The notes below the pieces were generated by a model. It saw only the letters and a program-made list of their open reading frames with translations. It ran no database searches and had not been told where the DNA came from. DNA of 64,000 nucleotides from Barnesiella sp. WM24 (GTDB lineage: Bacteria > Bacteroidota > Bacteroidia > Bacteroidales > Muribaculaceae), in NCBI RefSeq assembly GCF_004570975.1, contig NZ_SPPC01000006.1:186001-250000 (forward strand), in the 5' to 3' direction. Shown here one piece after another: positions 7,602-15,488 of the stretch. Made by a program: the position numbers and the translations under genes. Position 1 is the stretch's first letter. Each line of letters opens with the position of its first letter.

Positions 7602-8873
7602 TCAGTCGATGATGTCGAAGCCGGTGTATTTGCGGAGCACTTCGGGCACTACGATGCCTTCGGGTGTCTGGTTGTTTTCAAGTATAGCGGCCATGATACG
7701 CGGAAGGGCGAGAGCGGAGCCGTTTAGGGTGTGGCAGAGACGGGTCTTCTTGTCTTCTCCACGATAGCGGCATTTGAGGCGGTTGGCCTGGTAGGTCTCG
7801 AAGTTGGACACTGACGATACCTCGAGCCAGCGCTTCTGGGCGGCTGAGAATACCTCGAAGTCAAAGGTGATGGCCGATGTAAATGACATGTCGCCGCCGC
7901 AGAGACGGAGTATGTGCCAGGGGAGTCCGAGCTTGTCGAGCAGTCCCTGCACGTGGTCTTTCATCTCTTCAAGTGCGGCATAGGAGTTTTCTGGCTTTTC
8001 GATGCGCACAATCTCCACCTTGTCAAACTGGTGAAGGCGGTTGAGTCCGCGCACATCCTTTCCGTAGCTTCCGGCTTCGCGGCGGAAACATGCGGAATAA
8101 GCACAGTTCTTCACCGGCAGGCGGTCGTCGCTAAGTATCACGTCGCGGTAGATGTTGGTGACCGGTACTTCGGCTGTGGGGATTAGGTAAAGATTGTCTT
8201 CGCTGACATAATACATCTGTCCCTCTTTGTCGGGGAGCTGACCTGTCCCGTAGCCTGAAGCCTCGTTCACGACATAGGGGGGCTGTACCTCGAGATAACC
8301 CGCCTTTCCTGCCTCGTCAAGGAAGAACTGGATGAGGGCGCGCTGTAGGCGAGCGCCTTTGCCGAGATATACGGGAAATCCCGCACCTGTAATCTTCACG
8401 CCGAGGTCAAAATCAATGATATTGTATTTTTTCGCGAGTTCCCAGTGGGGTAGCGCGTCATCGCCGAGGTCAGGCATGTTGCCGCCAGTTTTTTCCACTA
8501 CGTTGTCTTCGGCAGTCTTTCCTTCGGGCACCATGTCGCAGGGCACGTTGGGTATCGTCAGCAGGATGTCGCGGATTTCGGTCTCAGTGCGGGCAAGCTC
8601 GTCGGCGATTGCCTTCTGCTCTTCTTTAAGGGCTGCTACCGCTGCCTTGGCTTTTTCGGCTTCTTCCTTGTTGCCTTCTTTCATGAGCTTTCCTATCGAG
8701 GCGGCGAGCTTGTTAAGCTCCGCAGCCTTTGTGTCGTTGCTCAACTGGGTCTTGCGTCGGTTGTCGTCAAGTTCAAGAATCTTGTTAATGGTGACAGTTC
8801 CGTCATAACCTTTTACGGCAAGACGCTCAATGATGCGTTGAGGGTCTTCCTTTATTTGCTGGATTGTAAGCAT
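7602..8873 (-). CDS. serS: seryl-tRNA synthetase
   Basis: A class II aminoacyl-tRNA synthetase of 423 residues, the normal length. The N-terminal 100 residues form the tRNA-binding antiparallel coiled coil. Motif 2 is FRREAGSYGKDVRGLNRLHQ (around 266-285), followed by QANRLKCRYR and a typical motif 3 region (LNGSALALPRIMAAILEN). It charges tRNA-Ser in the cytoplasm. It lies 20 nt downstream of the YqeY gene and is probably co-transcribed with it. Confidence 0.97.
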   Translation of the reverse strand: MLTIQQIKEDPQRIIERLAVKGYDGTVTINKILELDDNRRKTQLSNDTKAAELNKLAASIGKLMKEGNKEEAEKAKAAVAALKEEQKAIADELARTETEIRDILLTIPNVPCDMVPEGKTAEDNVVEKTGGNMPDLGDDALPHWELAKKYNIIDFDLGVKITGAGFPVYLGKGARLQRALIQFFLDEAGKAGYLEVQPPYVVNEASGYGTGQLPDKEGQMYYVSEDNLYLIPTAEVPVTNIYRDVILSDDRLPVKNCAYSACFRREAGSYGKDVRGLNRLHQFDKVEIVRIEKPENSYAALEEMKDHVQGLLDKLGLPWHILRLCGGDMSFTSAITFDFEVFSAAQKRWLEVSSVSNFETYQANRLKCRYRGEDKKTRLCHTLNGSALALPRIMAAILENNQTPEGIVVPEVLRKYTGFDIID

Positions 8874-8893
8874 ATGATGATGTAGTTGTTTTT

Positions 8894-9343
8894 TTAAGCG
8901 AGTAGTTCCTTGACCTTTGCCGAGATGGCGCGACCGTCGGCACGTCCGGCGAGAGCCTTCGATGCGACTCCCATTACCTTTCCCATCTCTTTTGCCGAAG
9001 TGGCACCGGTCTGTGCTATAATCTTGCGCAGCTCCTCGGTCAGCTCTTCCTCAGTCAGCTGCTTGGGCAGATATTCCTCGATGATTGCCGCCTGTGCGGT
9101 CTCGTCACCGGCGAGGTCGGCGCGGTTTTGTGAATTATATATTTCAGCACTTTCCTTGCGCTGCTTTACCATCTTGACGAGGATTTTCATCGCTGCATCG
9201 TCGGATAGCACGCCATCGGCTCCGGGAGCTGTCTTTGCTTCCAGAAATTCTTTTTTGACACCGCGGAGAGTCTCAAGCCTCACGCGGTCCTTGGCGAGCA
9301 TTGCCGACTTGATGTCGGCGCTGATTTTGTCAAATAAATCCAT
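8894..9343 (-). CDS. GatB/YqeY domain protein
   Basis: 149 residues, the full length of stand-alone YqeY proteins, which resemble the tRNA-binding tail domain of the amidotransferase subunit GatB. The pattern KSAMLAKDRVRLETLRGVKKE near the start and GKVMGVASKALAGRADGRAIS near the end are typical. Its role is uncertain; a tRNA-related function is assumed from the fold and from the adjacent serS. Confidence 0.9.
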   Translation of the reverse strand: MDLFDKISADIKSAMLAKDRVRLETLRGVKKEFLEAKTAPGADGVLSDDAAMKILVKMVKQRKESAEIYNSQNRADLAGDETAQAAIIEEYLPKQLTEEELTEELRKIIAQTGATSAKEMGKVMGVASKALAGRADGRAISAKVKELLA

Positions 9344-9578
9344 TTGCTATGAATATTTTAAATTTAAATAACTCAATGTCAGGCAATCCCTGCGCTGTCA
9401 CGTCATTTCTTGACTTTCATTATTATTCTGACTGGCGACAGCCGCCGGATGCAAGCTAAAACTCTTCAAAAATCATAAGACAACACTTCATGACTGTGTA
9501 TCAGCCGATTTTTGAGGGTTGGTTTCGCAAAATTACTAATAATAAGATATTGATTGAAATTTTATTCGTGGATTTTTG

Positions 9579-9586
9579 TAATTTTG
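9579..9586 (+). promoter_or_regulatory. possible -7 box before the ferredoxin-type membrane protein
   Basis: TAATTTTG matches TAnnTTTG, with a TTG at 9554-9556 (22-nt spacer). Transcription from it would begin at or next to the ATG at 9593 and give an almost leaderless mRNA. Confidence 0.35.
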
Positions 9587-9592
9587 TTGAAT

Positions 9593-10567
9593 ATGAGCGG
9601 AAGGGCAGCATCAAGGACGGGATTGAGACGGTGGCGCATAGTCATCTCCGTCGCCATCTTCGTGATGGTGACGCTGCTTTGGGTTGAATACAGTGAACTA
9701 TTTCTCCGCCCGCTCGGCTGGGTGTCGCGAGTGCAGGTGTTTCCCGTAGCCACAGGAATCTCTTTGGTCGTGGTGGTGTTCTGGCTGCTTGCCTCGCTGC
9801 TTTTCGGGCGTGTATATTGCTCGACTGTGTGTCCTGTCGGGACATGGCTTGATATCGTTGGACATGCCGGTCGTCTTACCCGCAGAGGGGCGGCGCGCGA
9901 CTACCGCTACTCTCCGGCGCTTACGCGCTGGCGCTACGTCTCTCTCGGGGTGTTTGCGGTGAGCATTGTCGCCGGGATAGCCGTCATCCCCGCGATTCTG
10001 GAGCCTTATACCCAATACAGCCGCTTTGTCATAAACGTGCTGAAACCCGGCTGGGGCTGGCTCAACAATCAGCTTGCGGCTCTCGGTAACGCTACCGGAT
10101 GGTGGGACATGTATTATGTAGGTCATGTAGAGGCATCCTTGTTTGCTGTCTTGCTGTCGGTTGTCACTGTCATCGGGATAAGCATTCCGGCGTGGTTTTT
10201 CGGGCGCACATTCTGCAACAGCCTGTGTCCCGTCGGCACTGTGCTCGGGGTCGCCTCGGCGCGCTCGGTGTGGCACATAGATATAGACACTGATTTGTGT
10301 ACCAACTGCCGCAAGTGTGAATATGCTTGCAAGGCTTCATGTATAAATCTTTCCGACCATGTGGTCGACGGTTCCCGCTGCGTCAACTGCTTTGACTGTA
10401 TCGACGTGTGTCCCGACGATGCCATATTTTACCGGCCTACCCGCAAGCAGCTGTCGTTTCCTCTTATGCAGCGGCTGTTGCCGCCGAAGGTGACCGCCCC
10501 GAGCGCGTCGGCTAATGTGCCTGTCCAGAGGGTTTCCGACCATGTTACAAATGAAAAAAATGACTGA
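9593..10567 (+). CDS. 4Fe-4S membrane electron-transfer protein (NapH/CcoG-like)
   Basis: A 324-residue polytopic protein with membrane helices around 15-40, 50-75, 115-140 and 190-215. The membrane part carries two CxxxCP motifs (YCSTVCPVG, FCNSLCPVG) typical of NapH/CcoG/RdxA-like proteins. The C-terminal domain has two ferredoxin clusters (CTNCRKCEYAC and CVNCFDCIDVCP). It probably passes electrons across or along the inner membrane; the partner is unknown. An in-frame TTG at 9554 would add 13 residues, but the ATG at 9593 gives the usual N-terminus. It is 3 nt before thyA and likely co-transcribed. Confidence 0.85.
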   Translation: MSGRAASRTGLRRWRIVISVAIFVMVTLLWVEYSELFLRPLGWVSRVQVFPVATGISLVVVVFWLLASLLFGRVYCSTVCPVGTWLDIVGHAGRLTRRGAARDYRYSPALTRWRYVSLGVFAVSIVAGIAVIPAILEPYTQYSRFVINVLKPGWGWLNNQLAALGNATGWWDMYYVGHVEASLFAVLLSVVTVIGISIPAWFFGRTFCNSLCPVGTVLGVASARSVWHIDIDTDLCTNCRKCEYACKASCINLSDHVVDGSRCVNCFDCIDVCPDDAIFYRPTRKQLSFPLMQRLLPPKVTAPSASANVPVQRVSDHVTNEKND

Positions 10568-10570
10568 AAT

Positions 10571-11365
10571 ATGAAACAATATCTTGACCTGTTGCGCTAT
10601 GTGAAAGAGAATGGCGCCGATAAGGGTGACCGCACAGGCACCGGAATACACAGCGTGTTTGGCTATCAGATGCGCTTCAACATGGAGGACGGATTTCCAC
10701 TCCTTACCACCAAGAAACTCCACCTGAAGTCAATCATCCACGAGCTGCTGTGGTTTTTGCAGGGCGACACCAATGTGAAGTATCTCCAGGACAACGGGGT
10801 GAGAATCTGGAATGAATGGGCTGACGCCGACGGCGATCTCGGTCCTATCTACGGCTACCAGTGGCGCAAGTGGAAAGATTACAACGGCGGTCACATCGAC
10901 CAGATTACAGAGGCGATCGAGACGATTAAGCATAATCCCGAGTCGCGACGTATTATTGTGAGCGCCTGGAATGTCGCCGACCTTCCCGACATGAAGCTAC
11001 CGCCCTGTCATGCGTTTTTCCAGTTTTATGTGGCGGGCGGCAAGCTGAGCCTTCAGCTTTATCAGCGCTCCGCCGATATTTTCCTCGGTGTGCCGTTTAA
11101 CATCGCGTCCTACGCCTTGCTGCTGCTCATGGTGGCTCAGGTCACCGGACTGAAGCCCGGTGACTTCGTGCATACTCTCGGCGACGCACATATCTATAGC
11201 AATCACATGGAGCAGGTCGACCTGCAGCTTACACGCGAGCCGAGAAAGCTCCCGGTGATGAAGCTTAATCCCGACGTGAAGTCGATATTTGATTTCCGTT
11301 ATGAAGACTTCACTCTTGAAGGCTATGACCCGCATCCTCACATCAAAGCCACAGTAGCCGTATGA
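10571..11365 (+). CDS. thyA: thymidylate synthase
   Basis: 264 residues, the standard bacterial ThyA length. The catalytic cysteine is C146 in [12 protein letters not shown], and [18 protein letters not shown] is the conserved dUMP-binding segment. It methylates dUMP to dTMP, oxidising methylene-tetrahydrofolate to dihydrofolate. The next gene, folA, recycles that product, and the two overlap by 4 nt (ATGA). Confidence 0.98.
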   Translation: MKQYLDLLRYVKENGADKGDRTGTGIHSVFGYQMRFNMEDGFPLLTTKKLHLKSIIHELLWFLQGDTNVKYLQDNGVRIWNEWADADGDLGPIYGYQWRKWKDYNGGHIDQITEAIETIKHNPESRRIIVSAWNVADLPDMKLPPCHAFFQFYVAGGKLSLQLYQRSADIFLGVPFNIASYALLLLMVAQVTGLKPGDFVHTLGDAHIYSNHMEQVDLQLTREPRKLPVMKLNPDVKSIFDFRYEDFTLEGYDPHPHIKATVAV

Positions 11366-11862
11366 CGCCGCAGATTACTATTATTGCCGCTGTCGCCCGC
11401 AACGGGGCGATAGGGCGCAAGGGCGACCTGCTTTTTCACATCAGTGACGATCTGCGCCGGTTTAAGGCGATAACCCTGGGCAAGCCGGTGATTATGGGGC
11501 GCAAGACTTTTGAGTCATTTCCCAACGGCGCGTTGCCCGGACGACGCAATATCGTGATTACCCGCAACAGCTCTTACCGCGCTCCCGGAGTGGAGACAGC
11601 CTCCTCCCTCGAAGAGGCGCTGGAACTTGTCGCCAACAGCGCGGAAGCAATGGTGATAGGCGGCGGCGAGATATATAGTCAGGCATTTCCTCTTGCCGGT
11701 TTACTGCGTCTTACCCTGATAGATGCGGAAGTCGCCGATGCCGACACTTTCATGCCCCCAGTGGATGAAAAAACGTGGGTAGTGAAAGAGCAGTCAGCTC
11801 CATTCACCGACCCACGCAGTGGTGTGACATATTGTTTTGTGGACTACGAAAGACGCCGCTGA
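11362..11862 (+). CDS. folA: dihydrofolate reductase
   Basis: 166 residues. It starts with the typical [21 protein letters not shown], followed by [12 protein letters not shown] and the nucleotide-binding [12 protein letters not shown]. It reduces dihydrofolate from the ThyA reaction to tetrahydrofolate. Its start overlaps the thyA stop, so the two are translationally coupled. Its stop codon abuts the stop of the convergent era gene with no gap. Confidence 0.97.
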   Translation: MTPQITIIAAVARNGAIGRKGDLLFHISDDLRRFKAITLGKPVIMGRKTFESFPNGALPGRRNIVITRNSSYRAPGVETASSLEEALELVANSAEAMVIGGGEIYSQAFPLAGLLRLTLIDAEVADADTFMPPVDEKTWVVKEQSAPFTDPRSGVTYCFVDYERRR

Positions 11863-12753
11863 CTATTCGATATAGCCAAATGAGCGCAGCTTGTTTTCGC
11901 GGTTGCGCCAGTCTTTCTCGACCTTGACAAAGAGTTCGAGATAGACATGCTTGTCAAAAAATTTCTCGATGTCCTTTCGTGCCTCTGTGCCGATCCTTTT
12001 CAGCATCGAGCCTCCCTTGCCTATTATGATGCCTTTCTGGGAGTCACGCTCGACATAGATGACGGTCATGATGTGGATGCTGTCATCCTTTTCCTCAAAT
12101 TTCTCCACAACCACCTCTACCGAATAGGGCACTTCCTTGTCAAGGTTGGTGAGCAGTTTCTCGCGTATTATCTCGGTGACGAAGAAGCGCGCCGGCTTGT
12201 CGGTGAGCGCGTCCTTGCCGAAGTAGGGAGGCGCTACCGGGAGCAGTTCGATGATGCGGTGCATGAGGGTGTCTACATTAAATCCGAGCTTTGCCGAGGT
12301 GGGAAACACTTCGGCATTGGGAAGCAGCTCATTCCATCGGCCCACAATCTTTTCAAGTTCTTCATTGCCCTTGAGCAGGTCTACCTTGTTGATGACAAGC
12401 AGCACAGGCACTTTCTCCTTTGCCACCTTGGCAAGAAAATCGGCGTTTTTAGTGGGATCCTCCACCACGTCGGTCACGTAAAGCAGCACGTCGGCGTCGG
12501 TGAGCGCCCCTTCCGAGAACTCTCTCATCGCCTCCTGCATCTTATAGTTGGGCTTCAGCACACCGGGGGTGTCGGAAAATACAATCTGATATTCGTCGGT
12601 GTTCACGATGCCGGTTATGCGATGGCGCGTGGTCTGGGCTTTGGAGGTTATGATGCTTATGCGCTCGCCCACAAGGTCGTTCATAAGCGTGGATTTGCCT
12701 ACATTGGGATTGCCCACGATGTTGACAAATCCTGATTTATGGTTTTCATTCAT
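11863..12753 (-). CDS. era: GTPase Era
   Basis: 296 residues with G1 GNPNVGKST (12-20), G3 DTPG, G4 NKVD, and a C-terminal KH domain with GKGG (IIIGKGGSMLKRIG). Era assists 16S rRNA 3'-end maturation and small-subunit assembly. It is monocistronic by layout; the next minus-strand gene starts downstream of its own features, and the 3' end abuts folA. Confidence 0.97.
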   Translation of the reverse strand: MNENHKSGFVNIVGNPNVGKSTLMNDLVGERISIITSKAQTTRHRITGIVNTDEYQIVFSDTPGVLKPNYKMQEAMREFSEGALTDADVLLYVTDVVEDPTKNADFLAKVAKEKVPVLLVINKVDLLKGNEELEKIVGRWNELLPNAEVFPTSAKLGFNVDTLMHRIIELLPVAPPYFGKDALTDKPARFFVTEIIREKLLTNLDKEVPYSVEVVVEKFEEKDDSIHIMTVIYVERDSQKGIIIGKGGSMLKRIGTEARKDIEKFFDKHVYLELFVKVEKDWRNRENKLRSFGYIE

Positions 12754-12786
12754 AATCTTGAATTTTGGTTATTATCTTATATAACA

Positions 12787-12822
12787 AATACGGGGCGGAA
12801 ATATTTCATCATACCCCGTATT
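12787..12822 (-). terminator. hairpin after the YhcH-family gene
   Basis: Arms 12787-12795 and 12814-12822 (AATACGGGG) form a 9-bp stem with an 18-nt loop, located after the stop of the minus-strand gene at 12856. The following minus-strand bases are AT-rich but not a pure U-run. Confidence 0.5.
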
Positions 12823-12855
12823 TATAGCCGGCATCGGTAAGCGGTAGGTCGCCGC

Positions 12856-13404
12856 TTACTTCGCATATTCAATCTTGCCGACGAGCTTGCGGCTTGTCAC
12901 GGCGTCGCCCTCTCCCTTGACCGACGGCTGGTGCATGTCGGCGGGGAAGTAGAGGAAGAAGCGGTCGGGGGTGGCGGGAGTGTAGTCGACATCACCCTCG
13001 ATGGCGTAGAATGTGCGGTCCTTCACCGGGTCATAGTCGGTCACGGGGGTCACCTTGTGGGCAAGTCCCATGACCTCATTGCCTTCGTAGGTGTACTGGA
13101 GGTCGATGAAGTCCTTGTGTGATTCGGTTTTTGTCTCGGCCGCACACTTGGGGGTGTATTCAAGCACGTTGATCCAAAGGCGTCCTTCTTCAAGCACTAT
13201 TTTGCCCGGCTGAAGGGTCTTCGGGTCAGTTTCGGCGAGATATTTGAAAAGCTTGTCCCACAAAGGCTTGTTGAGCTCATACTGTGTGGCAAACTCTACT
13301 GCGTCTATCGACTTGTCGGCAATGGCGTCCCAGCCATTTGCCCACGCGCGGCTGTCGACCCATTTCTGAGCCTCCTCGCGGTTGATTTCAGGTTTTGTTG
13401 ACAT
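12856..13404 (-). CDS. YhcH/YjgK/YiaL family protein (DUF386)
   Basis: 182 residues with the family pattern: HKDFIDLQYTYEGNE, YFPADMHQPSV (metal-binding His/Glu in a cupin-like fold) and a terminal KLVGKIEY. Family members such as NanQ and TabA act on sugar or nucleotide-derived anomers, but the substrate differs and cannot be told here. It has its own promoter at 13436-13466. Confidence 0.88.
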   Translation of the reverse strand: MSTKPEINREEAQKWVDSRAWANGWDAIADKSIDAVEFATQYELNKPLWDKLFKYLAETDPKTLQPGKIVLEEGRLWINVLEYTPKCAAETKTESHKDFIDLQYTYEGNEVMGLAHKVTPVTDYDPVKDRTFYAIEGDVDYTPATPDRFFLYFPADMHQPSVKGEGDAVTSRKLVGKIEYAK

Positions 13405-13435
13405 AGCTTGTGTATTGGTTATTATGGTATTTTCA

Positions 13436-13466
13436 CAAAATTACTCAACTTCCACCGATTATCCAA
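13436..13466 (-). promoter_or_regulatory. promoter of the YhcH-family gene
   Basis: On the minus strand TTG (13464-13466) and TAATTTTG (13436-13443) are separated by exactly 20 nt, a good Bacteroidetes promoter about 30 nt before the ATG. Confidence 0.7.
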
Positions 13467-13512
13467 AACAGTGACTGATAGATTTTGCATGGAAAGTCCC
13501 TTTGTTGATTAG

Positions 13513-13542
13513 AGAGGGAAGACTGTTGAAAGCCCTCCCTCT
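13513..13542 (-). terminator. hairpin after the 25-residue ORF
   Basis: AGAGGGA arms at 13513-13519 and 13536-13542 with a 16-nt loop, just past the stop at 13549. No U-run follows, so terminator function is uncertain. Confidence 0.35.
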
Positions 13543-13548
13543 TGTCCC

Positions 13549-13626
13549 TTATTTCAAAGGGCGACCGTCACACATGTCAGAAAGAGTTGACAGTCCGAAT
13601 ACAATAAATACAAGTATGAACATCAT
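13549..13626 (-). CDS. putative small hydrophobic peptide (25 aa)
   Basis: ATG-ATG opens a 25-codon frame whose first 15 residues form one hydrophobic helix (MMFILVFIVFGLSTL), followed by a short polar tail SDMCDGRPLK. A good promoter lies 85 nt upstream (13711-13742) and a hairpin just downstream, while the next gene has its own promoter, so this looks like a separate short transcription unit. The shape recalls small membrane peptides and type I toxin peptides such as Ibs. Real translation is unproven; the transcript could instead be a small RNA. Confidence 0.4.
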   Translation of the reverse strand: MMFILVFIVFGLSTLSDMCDGRPLK

Positions 13627-13710
13627 GACTTATAAAATTTAATGGTTAAACACTTGTGTGAGGGGATTGCTCCCCCCGTAAAGACTGTCGACTCCGGTGA
13701 CCGGTTTGCA

Positions 13711-13742
13711 CAAATATAGTGGTTTATGTTGGTAACTGCAAA
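13711..13742 (-). promoter_or_regulatory. promoter of the small hydrophobic peptide unit
   Basis: On the minus strand TTTG (13739-13742) and TATATTTG (13711-13718) are 20 nt apart, an excellent match. It directs transcription away from the 13762-14655 genes into the gene-free stretch 13405-13761, and the only frame there is the 25-codon one. Confidence 0.7.
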
Positions 13743-13761
13743 TGATTTGCCCGTTTGTGAT

Positions 13762-14226
13762 TCATGAAGAGGGGGTGATACGCGGCGGGGTGATTGCCGG
13801 CGGCATGAGGAGGCGGATGGTGTCAAGGTCGCGGTTGAGGTGGATTGCAAATTCGGAAGCGGCACCGGGATCGATTCCGGCGTAACATGTAAGGAGTGTT
13901 GCCGAGGCTATGGCGCGCTCGACAGCGTGACGCATGGTCGCGGCGGCACCGTCGGTGGTTGTAGCCGGCACTCTTACCGATAGCGGCATGAGCATTTCTG
14001 TGTCTTCGCCGGGGTGTATCGACTCGATGGAGCCTACGGCGTCAAGGGCTACACGGAGAAAAGAGGCGCGGATGACGGGGATGAGCGCATTGCGGTGTCC
14101 CGGTGTCAGGAGTTCCGGGACGGGAGAATCGACAGGGGCGATAGAGTGACGGAGTGCGGCTGTGGCATATATCTCTTTCGCGACTGCCTCGACTGAGATT
14201 GAAATGTGGATTGTCAGGTAGTTCAT
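13762..14226 (-). CDS. hypothetical protein (154 aa)
   Basis: I do not recognise this protein. It is Ala/Pro-rich, with no signal peptide or membrane helix. The N-terminus is a beta-strand (MNYLTIHISISVEAVAKEIY), the middle is helical (MRHAVERAIASATLL) and the tail is disordered (PPAITPPRITPSS). It follows the 131-residue gene by 33 nt on the same strand and shares its promoter. The pair has the look of a small accessory insertion among housekeeping genes. Confidence 0.6.
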   Translation of the reverse strand: MNYLTIHISISVEAVAKEIYATAALRHSIAPVDSPVPELLTPGHRNALIPVIRASFLRVALDAVGSIESIHPGEDTEMLMPLSVRVPATTTDGAAATMRHAVERAIASATLLTCYAGIDPGAASEFAIHLNRDLDTIRLLMPPAITPPRITPSS

Positions 14227-14259
14227 AATAGTGGCTGGTTTATGGCGATGAATGATGTG

Positions 14260-14655
14260 TCAGAGGTTTGATTTGCGGCGGCGATTGTAGCCGCGCACTA
14301 TTTTCACGGCATATTGCGGAGAGATGAAAAATGCCGACGCTTTTTCTTCAGTGATGACGGCGACTACTGCGTCAAGGATTGTCATGCGGGGATTGATGGC
14401 GACCTTTGCGGCGACTTTGTCAAAGATTTCTGTCCAGAGCCGCTGTGACATTCTGCGTGTTGGTATTTTACCATGATTTCGCATGTCAAGTACCCTTCGG
14501 TAGGCGTAGTCGACATCGACGTAGTAGCGCGGGGCGCGTGCGGTGACTGCCGTCTCGATTGCTGCACGGTCGCGGTTTCGCTGCCATGCAGGATGGTTCA
14601 TGCACTCGTGGAGGAAGTCGGAGTCGCGTTGAGGCGAGAATGTGTGGGTCTTCAT
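14260..14655 (-). CDS. hypothetical basic protein (131 aa)
   Basis: Unrecognised, basic and soluble, with many Arg and His residues. The N-terminal half (ECMNHPAWQRNRDRAA, YYVDVDYAYRRVL) and the C-terminal half (RLWTEIFDKVAAKVAINP, YAVKIVRGYNRRRKS) look helical and could bind nucleic acid. It is the first gene of a two-gene unit with a clear promoter at 14688-14719. A phage- or element-derived origin is possible but not shown. Confidence 0.6.
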   Translation of the reverse strand: MKTHTFSPQRDSDFLHECMNHPAWQRNRDRAAIETAVTARAPRYYVDVDYAYRRVLDMRNHGKIPTRRMSQRLWTEIFDKVAAKVAINPRMTILDAVVAVITEEKASAFFISPQYAVKIVRGYNRRRKSNL

Positions 14656-14687
14656 AGTATTTTGCCTTTTTGTGGTTTATTGTGTTG

Positions 14688-14719
14688 CAAATATACAACA
14701 CAAAATGGGCGAAATACAA
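14688..14719 (-). promoter_or_regulatory. promoter of the two unknown genes
   Basis: Minus-strand TTG (14717-14719) and TATATTTG (14688-14695) with a 21-nt spacer, about 32 nt before the ATG at 14655. Confidence 0.65.
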
Positions 14720-14778
14720 GTATTGCTATGTTAAAATCGGTTAATACGGCTTCTCGTTGCGTGAAGAGAAATAATGAA

Positions 14779-14824
14779 AAGGCTCCGGTCGCGCAGTCAC
14801 GCAACCGGAGCCTTGATTCCGTTA
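14779..14824 (-). terminator. terminator of slyD
   Basis: 11-bp GC-rich stem (AAGGCTCCGGT at 14779-14789 with 14814-14824) and a 24-nt loop region that can pair further, 16 nt after the slyD stop, followed by TTTTCATTATTTC on the minus strand. Confidence 0.75.
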
Positions 14825-14839
14825 TTTTTTTCTAATGCA

Positions 14840-15412
14840 TTAGTGGCATCCGCATCCGTCGCCACATCCGTGGTCGCCACACGCGCCGTCGCCGCAGTGG
14901 TCGTGGTCACATCCGCAACCGCATCCGTGGGCGGGCTGTAGCTCTTCAGGTGTAGCGTCGCGCACAGTGACTACCTTGCCCTTGAAGCGCACGTCCTTGC
15001 CAGCGAGCGGATGGTTGAAATCCATTTCTACCTTGTCGTCGGTCACGGCAAGCACCTTGCCGTTGAGGCGGAAACCGTCGGCTGTCATCATGGGGATGTC
15101 GGCGCCGGTCTTGATATGTTCGGCGTCAAACTTGCCGTCGATTTCAAATACGCTCTTGTCAAGCTGCACTATCTGCTCGGGGTCGGGCATTCCGAAAGCT
15201 TCGGCTGCCGCCACATTTACGTCAAACTCCTCTCCGGCAGCGAGTCCGTCAAGCGCTTTTTCGAGGGGCGCTATGACTCCGCGGGTCACGCCAAACACGA
15301 TGCGTTCGGGGTTTTCCGGGTCGACCTGATGCACGAGCTGCTCGCCATCGTTATCTTTAACATAGAGGTCATATATCATTTCGACATATTTGCCTGGCTT
15401 AATCTGTTCCAT
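14840..15412 (-). CDS. slyD: SlyD-like FKBP peptidyl-prolyl isomerase with metal-binding tail
   Basis: A 190-residue FKBP-type prolyl isomerase/chaperone. The FKBP part is split by the insert-in-flap domain as in SlyD (GVTRGVIAPLEKALDGLAAGEEFDV, then MDFNHPLAGKDVRFKGKVV). The last 30 residues are a Gly/His/Cys-rich tail (about 10 Cys and 6 His, patterns GCGCGCDHDH and GDGCGCH) able to bind nickel, zinc or other ions, as in E. coli SlyD, which helps nickel delivery to hydrogenase. No hydrogenase genes are nearby, so the metal client is unknown. Confidence 0.93.
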   Translation of the reverse strand: MEQIKPGKYVEMIYDLYVKDNDGEQLVHQVDPENPERIVFGVTRGVIAPLEKALDGLAAGEEFDVNVAAAEAFGMPDPEQIVQLDKSVFEIDGKFDAEHIKTGADIPMMTADGFRLNGKVLAVTDDKVEMDFNHPLAGKDVRFKGKVVTVRDATPEELQPAHGCGCGCDHDHCGDGACGDHGCGDGCGCH

Positions 15413-15488
15413 ATCTTCAAATATTTTTTAATTGATAATTAGTAGTATAACAAAAACCGCGCCAAAAATGATTGCCGCCGAGGCTGCG

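Noticed and set aside
11947-12735. 262-residue plus-strand frame opposite era
   Set aside because: Antisense shadow of era with no promoter and no recognisable family.
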